Translations under genes and position numbers: made by a program
Assembly: GCA_027488935.1 (NCBI GenBank)
Contig: JAIYAP010000041.1
Coordinates: forward strand, 62,001 to 126,000
Direction: 5' to 3'
Origin: Saprospiraceae bacterium
GTDB taxonomy: Bacteria > Bacteroidota > Bacteroidia > Chitinophagales > Saprospiraceae
DNA: 64,000 bases
The notes under the pieces: generated by a model
Seen by the model: the letters and a program-made list of their open reading frames with translations, nothing else
The model's database searches: none
What the model was told of the DNA's origin: nothing
Part shown: positions 1 to 10,299 of the stretch, in pieces
Layout: every line of letters begins with the position of its first letter
Numbering within the stretch: position 1 is the first letter of the stretch

Positions 1-2049
1 CGATGCACCCGTATATCCTTGAAAACTGATCGCTGCAAGCGGTTGGCTGATGACTTTGGCGGTCGGTGCGGCTTTTGTGCCATTCGCACTACCAAACCCA
101 ATAATACCACCACCGCCAGAACCGAAATAATTCACCTCCAAGTCATTTACGCCACCTGTGCTGCTTACGGTAAGGGGGGATTGGGGATTCGCAGTACCGA
201 TGCCCACATTACCTGCATCGGTAATCATCGCAGGGCCACTTTGAGAAGAAAAGAATCCGGCAGCACCGCTATTGGATTCAAAATAACCGCCATAGTTAGC
301 AGTTGAACCGCCATAAACCCCGATTCCTGTATTACAAATACCGGCAATCGCGGTAGCCGCCGAGGTATTTTGAATCCGGAAAACATCGCCCATGCCAGCC
401 CCGATATTCACCGTTTGGCTATAAGGCAAGGTGAGTCCACCGCCTGCTGTGCCCGGTGCCCAGTTGGTCCCATTCCACCGCATCACCTGACCAGTAGTTG
501 CGCCATCTTGTGCAATTTTTAGCCCTGTGACTGCACCATTCGCCAGTTCCGATGTTCCGACCGCATTCGCCGCAATTTGCAGATTGCTAAAAGTTCCGGT
601 AACATCGCCACCAGCAATGGATGCATTGGTTATATCATTAGACGGATCAGCATCGCCTGTATTGGTAATGACATTGCCCGCAATACTGATACCTGCACCA
701 GCAGTATAAGTAGGGCCGCCACCGCCGCCGCTTACGTCGTTCGCGGGCTCCCATTGGTTACTGGAAGCATTCCACTTGATGACCTGCTGGTCGGCAGGAG
801 CAGCAGCGGACACATTGCGCCCTTTTATTTTATTAACCGAAAGTGTTGAAAATGTGCCACTTACATCACCATTGGCGATACTGCTGTTGACAATATCATC
901 GGCTCCATCCGTATCACCGGTATTGGAAATAACACTGCCTCCAACAATGCTAATACCCGTACCTGCCGAATAAGTACCTGCCGGACCAACCGGGCCAGTA
1001 GCGCCTGTAGGGCCTGCGGGTCCAGTTAAGCCAATTGGGCCTTGCGCACCCGTTGCACCTGCGGCACCTGTTAAGCCGATCGGACCTTGCGCACCCGTTG
1101 CACCTGCAGGACCAGTCAAGCCAACTGGACCTTGTGCGCCTGCGGGACCTGTTAAGCCAACCGGGCCTTGTGCACCTGTTGCACCTGCGGCACCTGTTAA
1201 GCCGATCGGACCTTGCGCACCTGTTGCACCCGTTAAGCCAACCGGACCTTGTGGACCTGTTGCACCTGTTAAGCCAATCGGACCTTGTGCACCTGGTGCA
1301 CCTGCGGCACCCGTTAAGCCAACCGGACCTTGTGCACCTGTTGCACCTGCGGCACCCGTTAAGCCAACCGGACCTTGTGGACCTGTTGCACCTGTGGGAC
1401 CTGTTAAGCCAACCGGGCCTTGTGGACCTGTTGCACCCGGTAAGCCAACCGGGCCTTGTGGACCTGTTGCACCTGTTAAGCCAATCGGACCTTGCGCGCC
1501 CGTTGCACCTGCGGCACCCGTTAGGCCAATCGGACCTTGCGGACCCGTTGCACCTGCGGCACCCGTTAAGCCAACCGGGCCTTGCGGACCCGTTGCACCT
1601 GCGGGACCTGTTAAGCCAATCGGACCTTGTGGACCAACTGCGCCGCCGCCATTACCCGAGAACAAGGCATAAGGCACACTCATCAATTGCGTGGTGCCCA
1701 GTTCGGTGGCCACCGCGCCGTTGAGCACAAATACTTTCAGGTATTTGGAGCCACTGGCCCAGTTGATCGTATTAAATGTGCCGGTGCTGGGCGTACCCTG
1801 CCCCACCACCAGGTTAATCAGGCCAAAGTCGTTGGTATTGATTACATGGCTTTCTGCGTATTCCACGGGACCGGCTGGGTCGCCGTTGCGCAAAGAAAAA
1901 AGCAGGGAAACCGTTTGATTGGTCACAGGCGCATTCGCAGCGTCCCGCACAATGCATTGGTAATTAAATCCTTGCGGTGCCTGCCCGAAGAGTGGTTTCA
2001 AACAGAAAAGCAGCGCCAGCACCAGGATGGAAAAGCGTAAATTTTTCAT
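1..2049 (-). CDS. Collagen-like (Gly-X-Y) repeat secreted protein, partial: runs off the left window edge
   Basis: Not in the ORF track because it has no stop in the window. Minus frame from ATG at 2049 reads [56 protein letters not shown]..., then ([25 protein letters not shown])n, then a GISI.GN.ITNTGD / NVGIGT tail-fibre-like region. Frame stays open to base 1 (683 codons). Confidence 0.88.
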   Translation of the reverse strand, partial: MKNLRFSILVLALLFCLKPLFGQAPQGFNYQCIVRDAANAPVTNQTVSLLFSLRNGDPAGPVEYAESHVINTNDFGLINLVVGQGTPSTGTFNTINWASGSKYLKVFVLNGAVATELGTTQLMSVPYALFSGNGGGAVGPQGPIGLTGPAGATGPQGPVGLTGAAGATGPQGPIGLTGAAGATGAQGPIGLTGATGPQGPVGLPGATGPQGPVGLTGPTGATGPQGPVGLTGAAGATGAQGPVGLTGAAGAPGAQGPIGLTGATGPQGPVGLTGATGAQGPIGLTGAAGATGAQGPVGLTGPAGAQGPVGLTGPAGATGAQGPIGLTGAAGATGAQGPIGLTGPAGPTGATGPVGPAGTYSAGTGISIVGGSVISNTGDTDGADDIVNSSIANGDVSGTFSTLSVNKIKGRNVSAAAPADQQVIKWNASSNQWEPANDVSGGGGGPTYTAGAGISIAGNVITNTGDADPSNDITNASIAGGDVTGTFSNLQIAANAVGTSELANGAVTGLKIAQDGATTGQVMRWNGTNWAPGTAGGGLTLPYSQTVNIGAGMGDVFRIQNTSAATAIAGICNTGIGVYGGSTANYGGYFESNSGAAGFFSSQSGPAMITDAGNVGIGTANPQSPLTVSSTGGVNDLEVNYFGSGGGGIIGFGSANGTKAAPTAKVISQPLAAISFQGYTGAS
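980..1645 (-). repeat. Collagen-like coding tandem repeat (9-nt periodicity in higher-order units)
   Basis: Repeated aagccaaycggaccttgyggacctgttgcacctgyg units encoding G-P-x-G-P-[IV]-G-L-T-G-[PA]-[AT]-G-A-T. Confidence 0.9.
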
Positions 2050-2059
2050 AGCAGTTGAA

Positions 2060-2578
2060 TTATAAGGAGGTTTTTACAAATCGGATGATGGTTATTTGCC
2101 CCGTAACAGGGTCTTTGATTTCAAGAAGATAGAGCCCGGCAGTATAAGTACTGCAATCAATCGCCGAAAACGGAGGCACTGCCTGCCAATCGGCCACCAA
2201 TGACCCGGTGATACTCCACACCCGGGTATCCAGCGTGCCACCTCCCGGATGTTCGTACTGGATATGCAGCATCGATGAAGTAGGATTGGGATAAACCGCT
2301 AATTGCCAGTCGGCCATCACATCCTTTGTATTGACCATTGGAAGTGCACATTCGGGCTGGTGAAAGCCCTGGGTAACAACCATCAAGCCGTCGGTCGTGG
2401 CGAGTGTGGCGGTCATGACTTCGCCAAGCGTCGCATCGTACTTTCTGCCAAGTTTTTCGACACTGAGGCCGCTGCTGCCGATCACCTGCATACAGATATT
2501 GTCCACGATTTGTTGGGACCACATACGATTCAGGCACAGGAATGCCGCAACGGTTAGGAAGCATTTTTTTGTGTTCAT
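2060..2578 (-). CDS. T9SS type A sorting domain-containing protein
   Basis: N-terminal signal-like segment; C-terminus [20 protein letters not shown]...[28 protein letters not shown] is a typical type A CTD. Confidence 0.8.
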   Translation of the reverse strand: MNTKKCFLTVAAFLCLNRMWSQQIVDNICMQVIGSSGLSVEKLGRKYDATLGEVMTATLATTDGLMVVTQGFHQPECALPMVNTKDVMADWQLAVYPNPTSSMLHIQYEHPGGGTLDTRVWSITGSLVADWQAVPPFSAIDCSTYTAGLYLLEIKDPVTGQITIIRFVKTSL

Positions 2579-2597
2579 AATTTACAATTGAAAAGGG

Positions 2598-3776
2598 TTA
2601 CCAGCTATGTACATTTTCGCCCGAAATGCCGCTGAAGAGGTTGTTGCCCTGTGTCACAGAAGCAAGGGTATTGGTACGGATACAAATGCCGTGGTTGGAA
2701 CTGTTCCCCACGGTACAATGCTGAATGGTTACATTCACATTGCCCAGGGTTTTGGTGATATAGACATTGCCGGTATGGGGACTTGAACCGGTTTTGCCGC
2801 CGTCACTGATGTTACAATAGGTAAGATTAGCGAGTCCGGCATTTACTTTAATGCCTTTCCAATAACCGGCCGTCGTATTGGCTCCTTTGAAAAGGATTGG
2901 TTTCACGGGTGTTCCATTGGCAAAGAGTTTTCCCGTAGTGGCATTGTTTTGATATAGAATCAATTCGGCATCGGCACCAAAGAGCAAGGTTGCGCCCGCT
3001 TCTATCGTCACTTCATTTTCAATTTCCGTTTCTCCGCTGAACAGAAAAGCCACCGGCAAAGCAGGCCACAATCCGGATTTACGCACCTGATCGCCTTTTA
3101 CTTTTACCTGATCATGCGTATTACCGGTCAGCACGTTCGCGGTACCTGCCAATTGGCCCAGCGAATTGGCCGTAACGGACGCCACATAATCGCAATTGGT
3201 GATGGTGTTGCTGCTGAACGCACTCAGTGTACTTTCATCGTGTACATCGAGGCCCACCGAACTGCTGTTTAGTATGCGGCAGTTGGTCATAGACAATCCG
3301 GCATCGCCCAGCGTGTTACCGACCACCACAGCACCTACACCGGTGCCCGTACCGGCTCCGGCATCCTGTATGGTACAGTAATTCAATTGATTGTCCGTTT
3401 TTCCGTAAAGAACAATTCCTTTCCAAAATCCTTTGGAATTGTCTTTGCCCCTGAACACAATTGGGTCGGCGGCCGTACCATTGGCTTGCAGGGCGGTGGC
3501 GTTCATTTCCAGACTGCCATTGTTTTCAAATACGATTTCGGTACCCGGTTCGATGGTAAGCGTGGCGTTCAACTGAAACAGAATACGGCCCGTAATGATA
3601 TAATCGATACCGTTTTTGTTGTGGTTGGTCCACGTTTGTGGGTTTCCCGAATAGACTTTATTGCTAATGGCAATAGCATCATCGGCGGGCGCTTCGATGG
3701 GATCGGGTTTACAGGCCCACTGGGAGCCCAAAACAGCGAGGGTAAAAAGCAGGAGGATACTTTTTGTTAAATGCAT
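2598..3776 (-). CDS. Right-handed parallel beta-helix repeat lipoprotein
   Basis: Lipobox-like ...LGSQWACKPD; repeated G..YWKGI.../NYCTIQDAG/LTYCNISDGG beta-helix pattern. Confidence 0.7.
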   Translation of the reverse strand: MHLTKSILLLFTLAVLGSQWACKPDPIEAPADDAIAISNKVYSGNPQTWTNHNKNGIDYIITGRILFQLNATLTIEPGTEIVFENNGSLEMNATALQANGTAADPIVFRGKDNSKGFWKGIVLYGKTDNQLNYCTIQDAGAGTGTGVGAVVVGNTLGDAGLSMTNCRILNSSSVGLDVHDESTLSAFSSNTITNCDYVASVTANSLGQLAGTANVLTGNTHDQVKVKGDQVRKSGLWPALPVAFLFSGETEIENEVTIEAGATLLFGADAELILYQNNATTGKLFANGTPVKPILFKGANTTAGYWKGIKVNAGLANLTYCNISDGGKTGSSPHTGNVYITKTLGNVNVTIQHCTVGNSSNHGICIRTNTLASVTQGNNLFSGISGENVHSW

Positions 3777-3951
3777 GGCTAATCAATTTTTAGGTTCAAT
3801 CAAAAGGGATTAATGCCTTTCTATACCTAAGTGTAGCCATTCAAAAAAACATAAGTGGTCAGGAGGTTTTTTTATTTTTTTTCAGGACGACCCTCCCAAA
3901 ACGTTAGAAACTTTGGAAGGGAATCGCCCATAAAATCGATCGTAAATCGTA

Positions 3952-6900
3952 TTATCCATTGACCAGCACAAAACTTCCCCAGTAAAATGGTTGCGGATAT
4001 TTGGCTTTGAGCGTCTGTTGCGCTTTACGGAAGGCGGCTGTTTTCGACATGCCCGAAGTCCAGTTGTCGTAAAAATGCGTCATAAACAGTTCGGTCGCTT
4101 TATCTTCCACTTCCCACAGTGACATGATGAGCGATTTTGCTCCTGCAATACGAAAAGCGCGTTGCAGTCCGTAAACACCTTCGCCGTTTTGGATTTTACC
4201 CAGCCCGGTATTGCAGGCCGAAAGCACCACGAGTTCGGTTCCATCCAAGGGCAGGACGGCGGCTTCGAAAGCGGTCAGGATGCCGTCATTGCGATCGGCG
4301 GGGTGGCCATTCAGGGTGTTTTCTGCTCCGGTAAAAAACAACATCGAGCGCAAGGCAGGATTCTGCGCCGCTGCCGGACTGGCAAAACCAGGAGCATCCG
4401 TCCGTTTTTCTGCATTCAAAAAATAACCATGCGTGGCAATATGCAGCACCTTGGGGTTTTTACATTTTTTGAGGGTGTCTTCGGTCGCTTGTGCGCCCGT
4501 AAAAACAACCGGGTTCCATTTTTGGGCCGATAGTTTTTGGGCAATCTGCTCCACTTCACGCTTACTCCCCGGCAACGGCGTGAGTTTAAAATGACCACCC
4601 GCTTCTTCCAACACATCGCGGTAATTCTGATCAACCGCATCGCCAGGTCCGGATATCGCAGCATTGCCGAAAGCCGGATTGCCAAATAAGGCCGCAATAC
4701 CTGGCTCCATACCTGCATTTTCCGGACTGCGTTCGAGGATATGGCGCAGGTTGGTGACCTGGACAAGCGCCAGATTATCCACCAGATAAGATCCGTCGGG
4801 TTTGCGCAACGTACTCAGGTTCATTTTATGAAAAATACCGTCGGGTGAAAAATAAAGGGTGGAAACACCGTTGAGATGCGCGGCAATTGGTGCCCACACT
4901 TTTTCATAAACAGCCGCTGAAACATCTTTTTTACGGGAAATCTCACTTTGGTACTGACCGACCGCGAAGGATTCTATTTCATTTCCATTTTCCAGAAAAA
5001 CGAGTTCGGGACGGGTGGCGCCGGGTTTGATGATGGAAATGGCATAAATGGCTGTGTCATGAAAAGAGCCGTTTTGAAATAACTGAAAACGCATGATATC
5101 GAGGGCCGCTTCTCCTGGTTGCAGGGCATTTCGGATGGTGGTCCAATTTGCAGCCGTATCTTGCCGCACAATTGGCACCCCTTTCCGAACCAATTTTTCT
5201 TCCAGGGCTTCGGTAGTTGCCTCCATCTCCTTCAAATCCAGGCCTCTTCGGGTCGCTTCTTCGGGGGGAAACTGCAAAGCGTTGCTGAGCTCATCCCGTG
5301 ATTCCAGCCATTGATTGTATTCTTGAACGATCTGTGTATCACTGGAATTCTGCACAAAAGCCATCGTTTTACGGGTGGTATTTTCAAGAATATTCTTGAC
5401 AAACAGTTGAAGATTTATGATATCTTCTGATACATCCATATTCTTATTGCGCAGGGCAAAACTCCCCAGATGGGCGAATGCACGTAATTCAGTTTCAAAT
5501 GTTTGAAAACGTTCCCGGTCGGTAAGGGTTTGAAGGGCATCCAGGAATAGATCATGCTCCATTTTAAGGTACTCCCTGTAAGCAGCAATAGCCAGCTCAG
5601 GTTTACCCCAGTCATCGTAAAGTTGGAATTTATTCCCCAGGATATGTCCCAGCCAGCCCACCGTATTTTCCGTTTGGTAGGCGACTTCAATGGCCTGATC
5701 AAAGTACGCCGCCGCCGCTTGATAACGTTTTTCGTTGTACAAATAAAGACCTTTGCTATGTAGATAAATTACAGATTTATCACAAGAAAAATCTTTGGAG
5801 CTCAGGGCATTCTTTTCTATTTTTTCTAAAAGCGCGGCGGCGGCAGACTGCTGTTTTCTGTTGCATAGCGTTTGAGCCCACCATCCGGTAACGATGAGTG
5901 TTTGATCGGCGTCCGGTCCATAAATTTTTTCATTTATAGCGATCGATTGCTGAAAACAGGAATCTGCCTGCGCATCCATTTTCACCTCATTGTAAAGCAA
6001 TGCCAGTTCTCTGAAAATCAGTGCGTTAATAGGGTCATCCGGGTAATTGGCCTGGCAAATTCGGCGTGCTTCTTCCAGGTTCTTTATGCCTTCCCCAAAA
6101 ATTTTCAACTCCCGTTGTATGATGCCGAGCACCGAAAAAATTTCGGCTATTTCCATTTGGCTCATATCGCTTTTGCCGCTCCTTGCAATTTCCACTAATT
6201 GCTGCGAAATTGTCTCCGCCTCTTCCATCTTCCCCAAAAACTTATACAACTGGGCTAAAAGGTTCAGCGTCTCCAGATAGGAAGTACTGCCTTCCCCATA
6301 TTGCTCTTTTTTTAAAACCAGGCATTTTTTTAAGTAGGTCTCCGCTTTTTTGATCTGCAAATCCTGGAAATAGAACATCCCGGTCAAATGCAGGCACTTC
6401 AAATAATCAGGATTTAATGCATCCTTCTTTCGCTCATAGGCGCTTAAGCAATCCAAAAATGCCTGTTCTGCCAATTGCTTTTCTCCTACTTGTACCGCAA
6501 CGATGCCCAATTGCATCAGGGTTTCCAAATTATATGGATCATCCTTGCCTAAAAGTTTTTGGGTAATCGCATAAGCATTTTGCAACTGAACGAAAGCCGG
6601 TTGCAACTGGTTCGTAGCCCGGCTTACAGCACTCCATTGCCGCCATATTTTGGCAGTGGCAAGATTATCTTCAAAATGTTTTTTTTGAATAATTTCGGTC
6701 GACAGTTGCAGCAATGAATCTGCTTTTCTAAACTGCTTTTGGCGATAAGCACAAGTACCCATTTTACTCAAACCAAGCGCCCGCTCAAAACTCTCGTCGC
6801 CATTTTCAGCCTGGGCAGTCCGCTCCCACTGTTGAGCCAGTATAAAGGCCTGATCGTATTGCTTGGCAGCAATCAGCGTATCAAACTGGCCGGAATAACG

Positions 6901-6975
6901 ATCTGAAAGAGACTGTCCGGAAATGGTTTGGCCACAACAACAGCCGATAACCAGCAAAGAAATGAATATGCGCAT
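3952..6975 (-). CDS. TPR-repeat CHAT domain (caspase-like peptidase) secreted protein
   Basis: Start trimmed to MRIFISLLVIGCCCGQTISGQ (signal-like). TPR-rich N-terminus; C-terminus has KVLHIATHGYF (His) and LVVLSACNTGLG (Cys), then GAKSLIMSLWEVEDKATELFM, characteristic of CHAT. Confidence 0.85.
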   Translation of the reverse strand: MRIFISLLVIGCCCGQTISGQSLSDRYSGQFDTLIAAKQYDQAFILAQQWERTAQAENGDESFERALGLSKMGTCAYRQKQFRKADSLLQLSTEIIQKKHFEDNLATAKIWRQWSAVSRATNQLQPAFVQLQNAYAITQKLLGKDDPYNLETLMQLGIVAVQVGEKQLAEQAFLDCLSAYERKKDALNPDYLKCLHLTGMFYFQDLQIKKAETYLKKCLVLKKEQYGEGSTSYLETLNLLAQLYKFLGKMEEAETISQQLVEIARSGKSDMSQMEIAEIFSVLGIIQRELKIFGEGIKNLEEARRICQANYPDDPINALIFRELALLYNEVKMDAQADSCFQQSIAINEKIYGPDADQTLIVTGWWAQTLCNRKQQSAAAALLEKIEKNALSSKDFSCDKSVIYLHSKGLYLYNEKRYQAAAAYFDQAIEVAYQTENTVGWLGHILGNKFQLYDDWGKPELAIAAYREYLKMEHDLFLDALQTLTDRERFQTFETELRAFAHLGSFALRNKNMDVSEDIINLQLFVKNILENTTRKTMAFVQNSSDTQIVQEYNQWLESRDELSNALQFPPEEATRRGLDLKEMEATTEALEEKLVRKGVPIVRQDTAANWTTIRNALQPGEAALDIMRFQLFQNGSFHDTAIYAISIIKPGATRPELVFLENGNEIESFAVGQYQSEISRKKDVSAAVYEKVWAPIAAHLNGVSTLYFSPDGIFHKMNLSTLRKPDGSYLVDNLALVQVTNLRHILERSPENAGMEPGIAALFGNPAFGNAAISGPGDAVDQNYRDVLEEAGGHFKLTPLPGSKREVEQIAQKLSAQKWNPVVFTGAQATEDTLKKCKNPKVLHIATHGYFLNAEKRTDAPGFASPAAAQNPALRSMLFFTGAENTLNGHPADRNDGILTAFEAAVLPLDGTELVVLSACNTGLGKIQNGEGVYGLQRAFRIAGAKSLIMSLWEVEDKATELFMTHFYDNWTSGMSKTAAFRKAQQTLKAKYPQPFYWGSFVLVNG

Positions 6976-7104
6976 TTTGTTCGTTTTAAAAATGAGTGCT
7001 CCAAAAAAGCGGCGATCACTTTTCTGTCCCGGCAATCGCAAAGATCTTCCAGCTATTTGATAAGTGTAGATAACCTGAAAAACATTAATAGGAAACGTTG
7101 TTTT

Positions 7105-7136
7105 TTTGGATTTATAAGCAGTAAGTAGTATGTTTG
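7105..7136 (+). promoter_or_regulatory. Bacteroidota-type promoter TTTG-N20-TATGTTTG (repeat copy 1)
   Basis: tttttttggatttataagcagtaagtagTATGTTTG; matches TTTG...TAnnTTTG. Spacer shared with copies at 11245 and 16578. Confidence 0.6.
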
Positions 7137-7160
7137 CTTACGAACTACCGCTTGAAAACG

Positions 7161-8474
7161 ATGAAACATGCGCTTTATACTTGCTTTTTCCTGTTGCTCT
7201 GTCTAGCCCCTAAAGCACCACAGGCACAAAACGTCCTGTATTCCACTTTTTCCGACGATGACATCTATTCGATCAACTTAGCGACCTGCGAGACGACCCT
7301 CGTGGCCACCCCCAACATATCGGAGGTGACCATGGATATTTGGCAAATGCAAAATGGGCTCATCTATATTATGTCCTCCGGCTCAGGAACCAACTTGTGG
7401 GTACACGACCCATCCACTGGATCAACCACCCTGCTGATTTCGTCCATTTCCGGCTTTCCATTCTCGATGTATGGCCTGACCGATTCCACCTTGCTCATTC
7501 ATACGGCTAATGGTTTGTACAGTTATAACATCAATCAAAACACCAATACGTTCCTGGGACCGTTGCCGCCCTTGTTCAATGGGGAGATTTTTGAGTACAA
7601 TGGGCAACTGTATGCGCAAAACATTGGCTACATGTACGAACTGAACCTTAATCCGCCGCAAATCACGCAAGTTGGCCCGCTCATCCCGGCAAGTTATCCA
7701 ATCATTGAAGTTTGCGGAACCCTTTTTTCGTTTGGCGAAACCGGTGCAAGTGAATTCAATTTTTCAAATTATACGGACAACAACCTGTGTTTTGTGCCGA
7801 CAAGCGGTTTGGGCAATATCAATGTTGCCCCGGATCCATTCAACAACAGCGGTCCACGCTGCAATTGCACAACGGAGTCCGGTAATTTCACGGGCCCAAA
7901 CGGGATCTATAATTATTACTCCTATTTTTCCTGTATCAACAACCCCATTACCCTGAATTTCGACAATACGCAAGTGTTGGACGGCGACGACAACCTGGTT
8001 TTTGTGCTGGCTACGGTGAATAACGCGACCAATGTGGTGCAGTACGATATTATCCAAACCTACAACCAGGCTATCATCACGTTTGTGCCGGGCGTGACCC
8101 AGCCCAATACCGGGTACACGGTGTTTGCCATGGCGGGCAATGCCGACGGCAGCTCGGTCGACCTGAACGACCCATGCCTGGATGTGTCGCTAGAAGCATC
8201 TGTATATTGGTATGCTGGCCCCACGGTGGCGTTTGCTGGCAGTTCAAGCTTCTGCGGGGGTGGTTGCCAGGATATCACGGCCACTTTCACGGGCATCCAG
8301 CCTTTTAACCTTACCTATACCGTGTCCTTTGGCGGCGGCCCACCCCAGACGTTTAATCAAGTATTCAATAGTAGCTCGGCTGCGATCCAGATTTGCCCGC
8401 CCGCGGGATTTTCTGGCTCGATTCAGGTGCAGGCAACCAACCTGAGCGATTCTAAGTGTCCTTGTGGGCCTTAG
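7161..8474 (+). CDS. Secreted hypothetical protein, apparently lacking a C-terminal sorting domain
   Basis: Start trimmed to MKHALYTCFFLLLCLAPKAPQAQ because a promoter -7 box overlaps the track start. Ends ...QVQATNLSDSKCPCGP*, duplicated at 9600-9698. Confidence 0.65.
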   Translation: MKHALYTCFFLLLCLAPKAPQAQNVLYSTFSDDDIYSINLATCETTLVATPNISEVTMDIWQMQNGLIYIMSSGSGTNLWVHDPSTGSTTLLISSISGFPFSMYGLTDSTLLIHTANGLYSYNINQNTNTFLGPLPPLFNGEIFEYNGQLYAQNIGYMYELNLNPPQITQVGPLIPASYPIIEVCGTLFSFGETGASEFNFSNYTDNNLCFVPTSGLGNINVAPDPFNNSGPRCNCTTESGNFTGPNGIYNYYSYFSCINNPITLNFDNTQVLDGDDNLVFVLATVNNATNVVQYDIIQTYNQAIITFVPGVTQPNTGYTVFAMAGNADGSSVDLNDPCLDVSLEASVYWYAGPTVAFAGSSSFCGGGCQDITATFTGIQPFNLTYTVSFGGGPPQTFNQVFNSSSAAIQICPPAGFSGSIQVQATNLSDSKCPCGP

Positions 8475-8490
8475 GGGTGTTTGGGCAGGC
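8376..8490 (+). repeat. Direct repeat copy 1 (3' end of upstream gene) flanking the fic gene
   Basis: tcggctgcgatccagatttgcccgcccgcgggatt... recurs at 9600-9714 with about 6 substitutions and small indels. Confidence 0.9.
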
Positions 8491-8543
8491 GGTATTAGGG
8501 CTCAATCAGAATAATCAAAAAATGATTTATATTTGACTTGATA

Positions 8544-8574
8544 TTTGGTGCCTTTTTTAAATATTGTACCTTTG
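8544..8574 (+). promoter_or_regulatory. Bacteroidota promoter TTTG-N19-TACCTTTG for fic
   Basis: TTTG at 8544-8547, 19-nt spacer, TACCTTTG at 8567-8574. Confidence 0.65.
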
Positions 8575-8595
8575 ATGCGATCAAATGATAGCATC

Positions 8596-9555
8596 ATGAT
8601 TCATAAATACTACGAAGGAACTCCCCAAATAATCAATTTATCAACCGAGATTGGCAGGTTGTTAGGTGTTGTAGATGCTACACATCTTAGGAAGCCGAGG
8701 ACGGAACTTAGGAAAAGAAACAAAGTCAAAACCATTCGTGCCTCCTTGGCAATTGAAGGGAATACTTTGAGCGAAGACCAAATTACCGCCATCATTGACA
8801 ATAAGCGGGTAATCGGCCCTACGAAGGATATCAAAGAGGTGGAGAATGCAATTCGAGTTTATGATCAGCTTTCAACCTTTGACCCTTTCTCGAAAAAATC
8901 ATATTTAGAAGCGCACGGGCAGTTAATGTCTGGTTTGGTGGAAAGGCCGGGTCAGTTTAGGACTGGTTCTTTCGGAGTGATTCAAGGGGACAGGATTGCG
9001 CACTTAGCTCCGCCAGGATGGAATGTAGATAATTTGATGACAAATTTGTTTGAATACCTTAAAAATGGAGAAGATAATCTGATCATCAAGAGTTGTGTAT
9101 TCCACTATGAAATGGAATTTATTCATCCATTCTTGGATGGAAATGGACGGATGGGACGGTTGTGGCAGACTGTAATATTGATGCGCGTAAATCCAGTGTT
9201 CGAGTACCTGCCAATAGAACAAGAGATAAAAAAAAGTCAGGATGCGTATTATCATGTGTTGAGTCAATGCGACAAAGAAGGTTTGTCTACAAAATTTGTC
9301 GAATATTTATTGGACAAGATAAATTTGAGTTTAGCAGAATTAGTCGACACTCAGCGGGATAACTTTACGGATACGGAGCGATTGAACTACTTTTTGGACC
9401 AAAGGGATACCGGCGTGTTTACAAGGAAAGACTACCTTAAAATGTTTCCCCAAATATCAACGGCAACCGCTACGAGAGATTTAAGAAAAGGTGTTGAAGG
9501 GGGGATACTAATCAGGAAAGGTACCGACCGACTAGCGTACTATCAAAGGAAATAA
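8596..9555 (+). CDS. Fic/DOC family protein (putative AMP-transferase) with N-terminal inhibitory motif (class II-like)
   Basis: Fic motif HPFLDGNGRMGR; upstream SLAIEGN fits the [S/T]xxxE[G/N] inhibitory motif; C-terminal wHTH-like region (FTRKDYLKMFPQISTATATRDLRKGVEGGIL). Start chosen downstream of the promoter. Confidence 0.88.
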   Translation: MIHKYYEGTPQIINLSTEIGRLLGVVDATHLRKPRTELRKRNKVKTIRASLAIEGNTLSEDQITAIIDNKRVIGPTKDIKEVENAIRVYDQLSTFDPFSKKSYLEAHGQLMSGLVERPGQFRTGSFGVIQGDRIAHLAPPGWNVDNLMTNLFEYLKNGEDNLIIKSCVFHYEMEFIHPFLDGNGRMGRLWQTVILMRVNPVFEYLPIEQEIKKSQDAYYHVLSQCDKEGLSTKFVEYLLDKINLSLAELVDTQRDNFTDTERLNYFLDQRDTGVFTRKDYLKMFPQISTATATRDLRKGVEGGILIRKGTDRLAYYQRK

Positions 9556-9599
9556 ATAACTGAGCCCAATGCTGCACTGCTTTTTATAGCCGATTAAGA

Positions 9600-9698
9600 T
9601 CGGCTGCGATCCAGATTTGTCCGCCCGCGGGATTCTCAGGCTCGATTCAGGTGCAGGCAACCAACTTGAGCGATGCTAAGTGTCTTTGTGGGCCTTAG
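9600..9698 (+). pseudogene. 3' remnant of a paralog of the 7161-8474 gene
   Basis: Frame reads SAAIQICPPAGFSGSIQVQATNLSDAKCLCGP*, aligned to the end of the upstream gene with the same stop; 4 of 6 differences are synonymous. Confidence 0.75.
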
Positions 9699-9878
9699 GG
9701 TGTTTGGGGCAGGCTGAATAATCGGCTCAAAAATCAAAAAAATCGGCTCAAATCGGCTCAAATTTAGTTGACAGGTGCGCATATTTCGCGGTTTGAGTGC
9801 GGCGACCTGGTTTTATTGATTCCAATATTCCGCACCTCAATTTTGACGGAGGACAAACATGCGCTATTTAAAGGAGAA

Positions 9879-9947
9879 ATGAAAATTATTGTTGATACCA
9901 ATGTTGTTTTTGCCGTGCTCGCTGAATATCTTGATACACAATTATGA
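9879..9947 (+). pseudogene. Truncated PIN-domain (VapC-like) toxin N-terminus
   Basis: MKIIVDTNVVFAVLAEYLDTQL*: the IIVDTNVVF start is typical of PIN domains, but a stop follows after 22 codons. Confidence 0.55.
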
Positions 9948-9983
9948 ACACCCAGCAAAGCGGAAACATTTGGGTAAGATATT

Positions 9984-10189
9984 CGACCTCTAGCGAGGTC
10001 GTGCGGAAAAAATAACATTTGGCGTTGCTACAAATATTTGACCTCCAAGCCTTCGAGATTCCAGGTATCTTTTTTTAAAGCGATGCTTTTAAATCATTGC
10101 ATCATTGGGCAACGCGACGACTTCGGAGAAGTCGAACATTTGTAGAAAAGATACAATGTCCGAACCCGCTAACGACTTCGGAGAAGTCG
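9984..10189. repeat. Three short perfect palindromes in a non-coding tract
   Basis: cgacctctagcgaggtcg (9984-10001) and cgacttcggagaagtcg (10118-10134, 10173-10189), each followed by a (a/g)(a/t)(a/g)catttg-like tail. Confidence 0.6.
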
Positions 10190-10299
10190 TGCATTTGTAG
10201 GTCAAGCATTTGCAGGTTGGTACGATGGAAAAAAAGAACACAACCAGGAACAAAATAATTGAAAATTTTGTATTTTTAGCTAAGTTTTAAAATACGACT

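Noticed and set aside
1035-1724. + strand 229-aa Leu/His-rich ORF and overlapping 1394-1672 ORF
   Set aside because: Antisense shadows of the minus-strand collagen repeat; the minus frame has a signal peptide and Gly-X-Y repeats.
10118-10189. Palindromes considered as CRISPR repeats
   Set aside because: Only two or three copies with uneven spacing and no spacer regularity.
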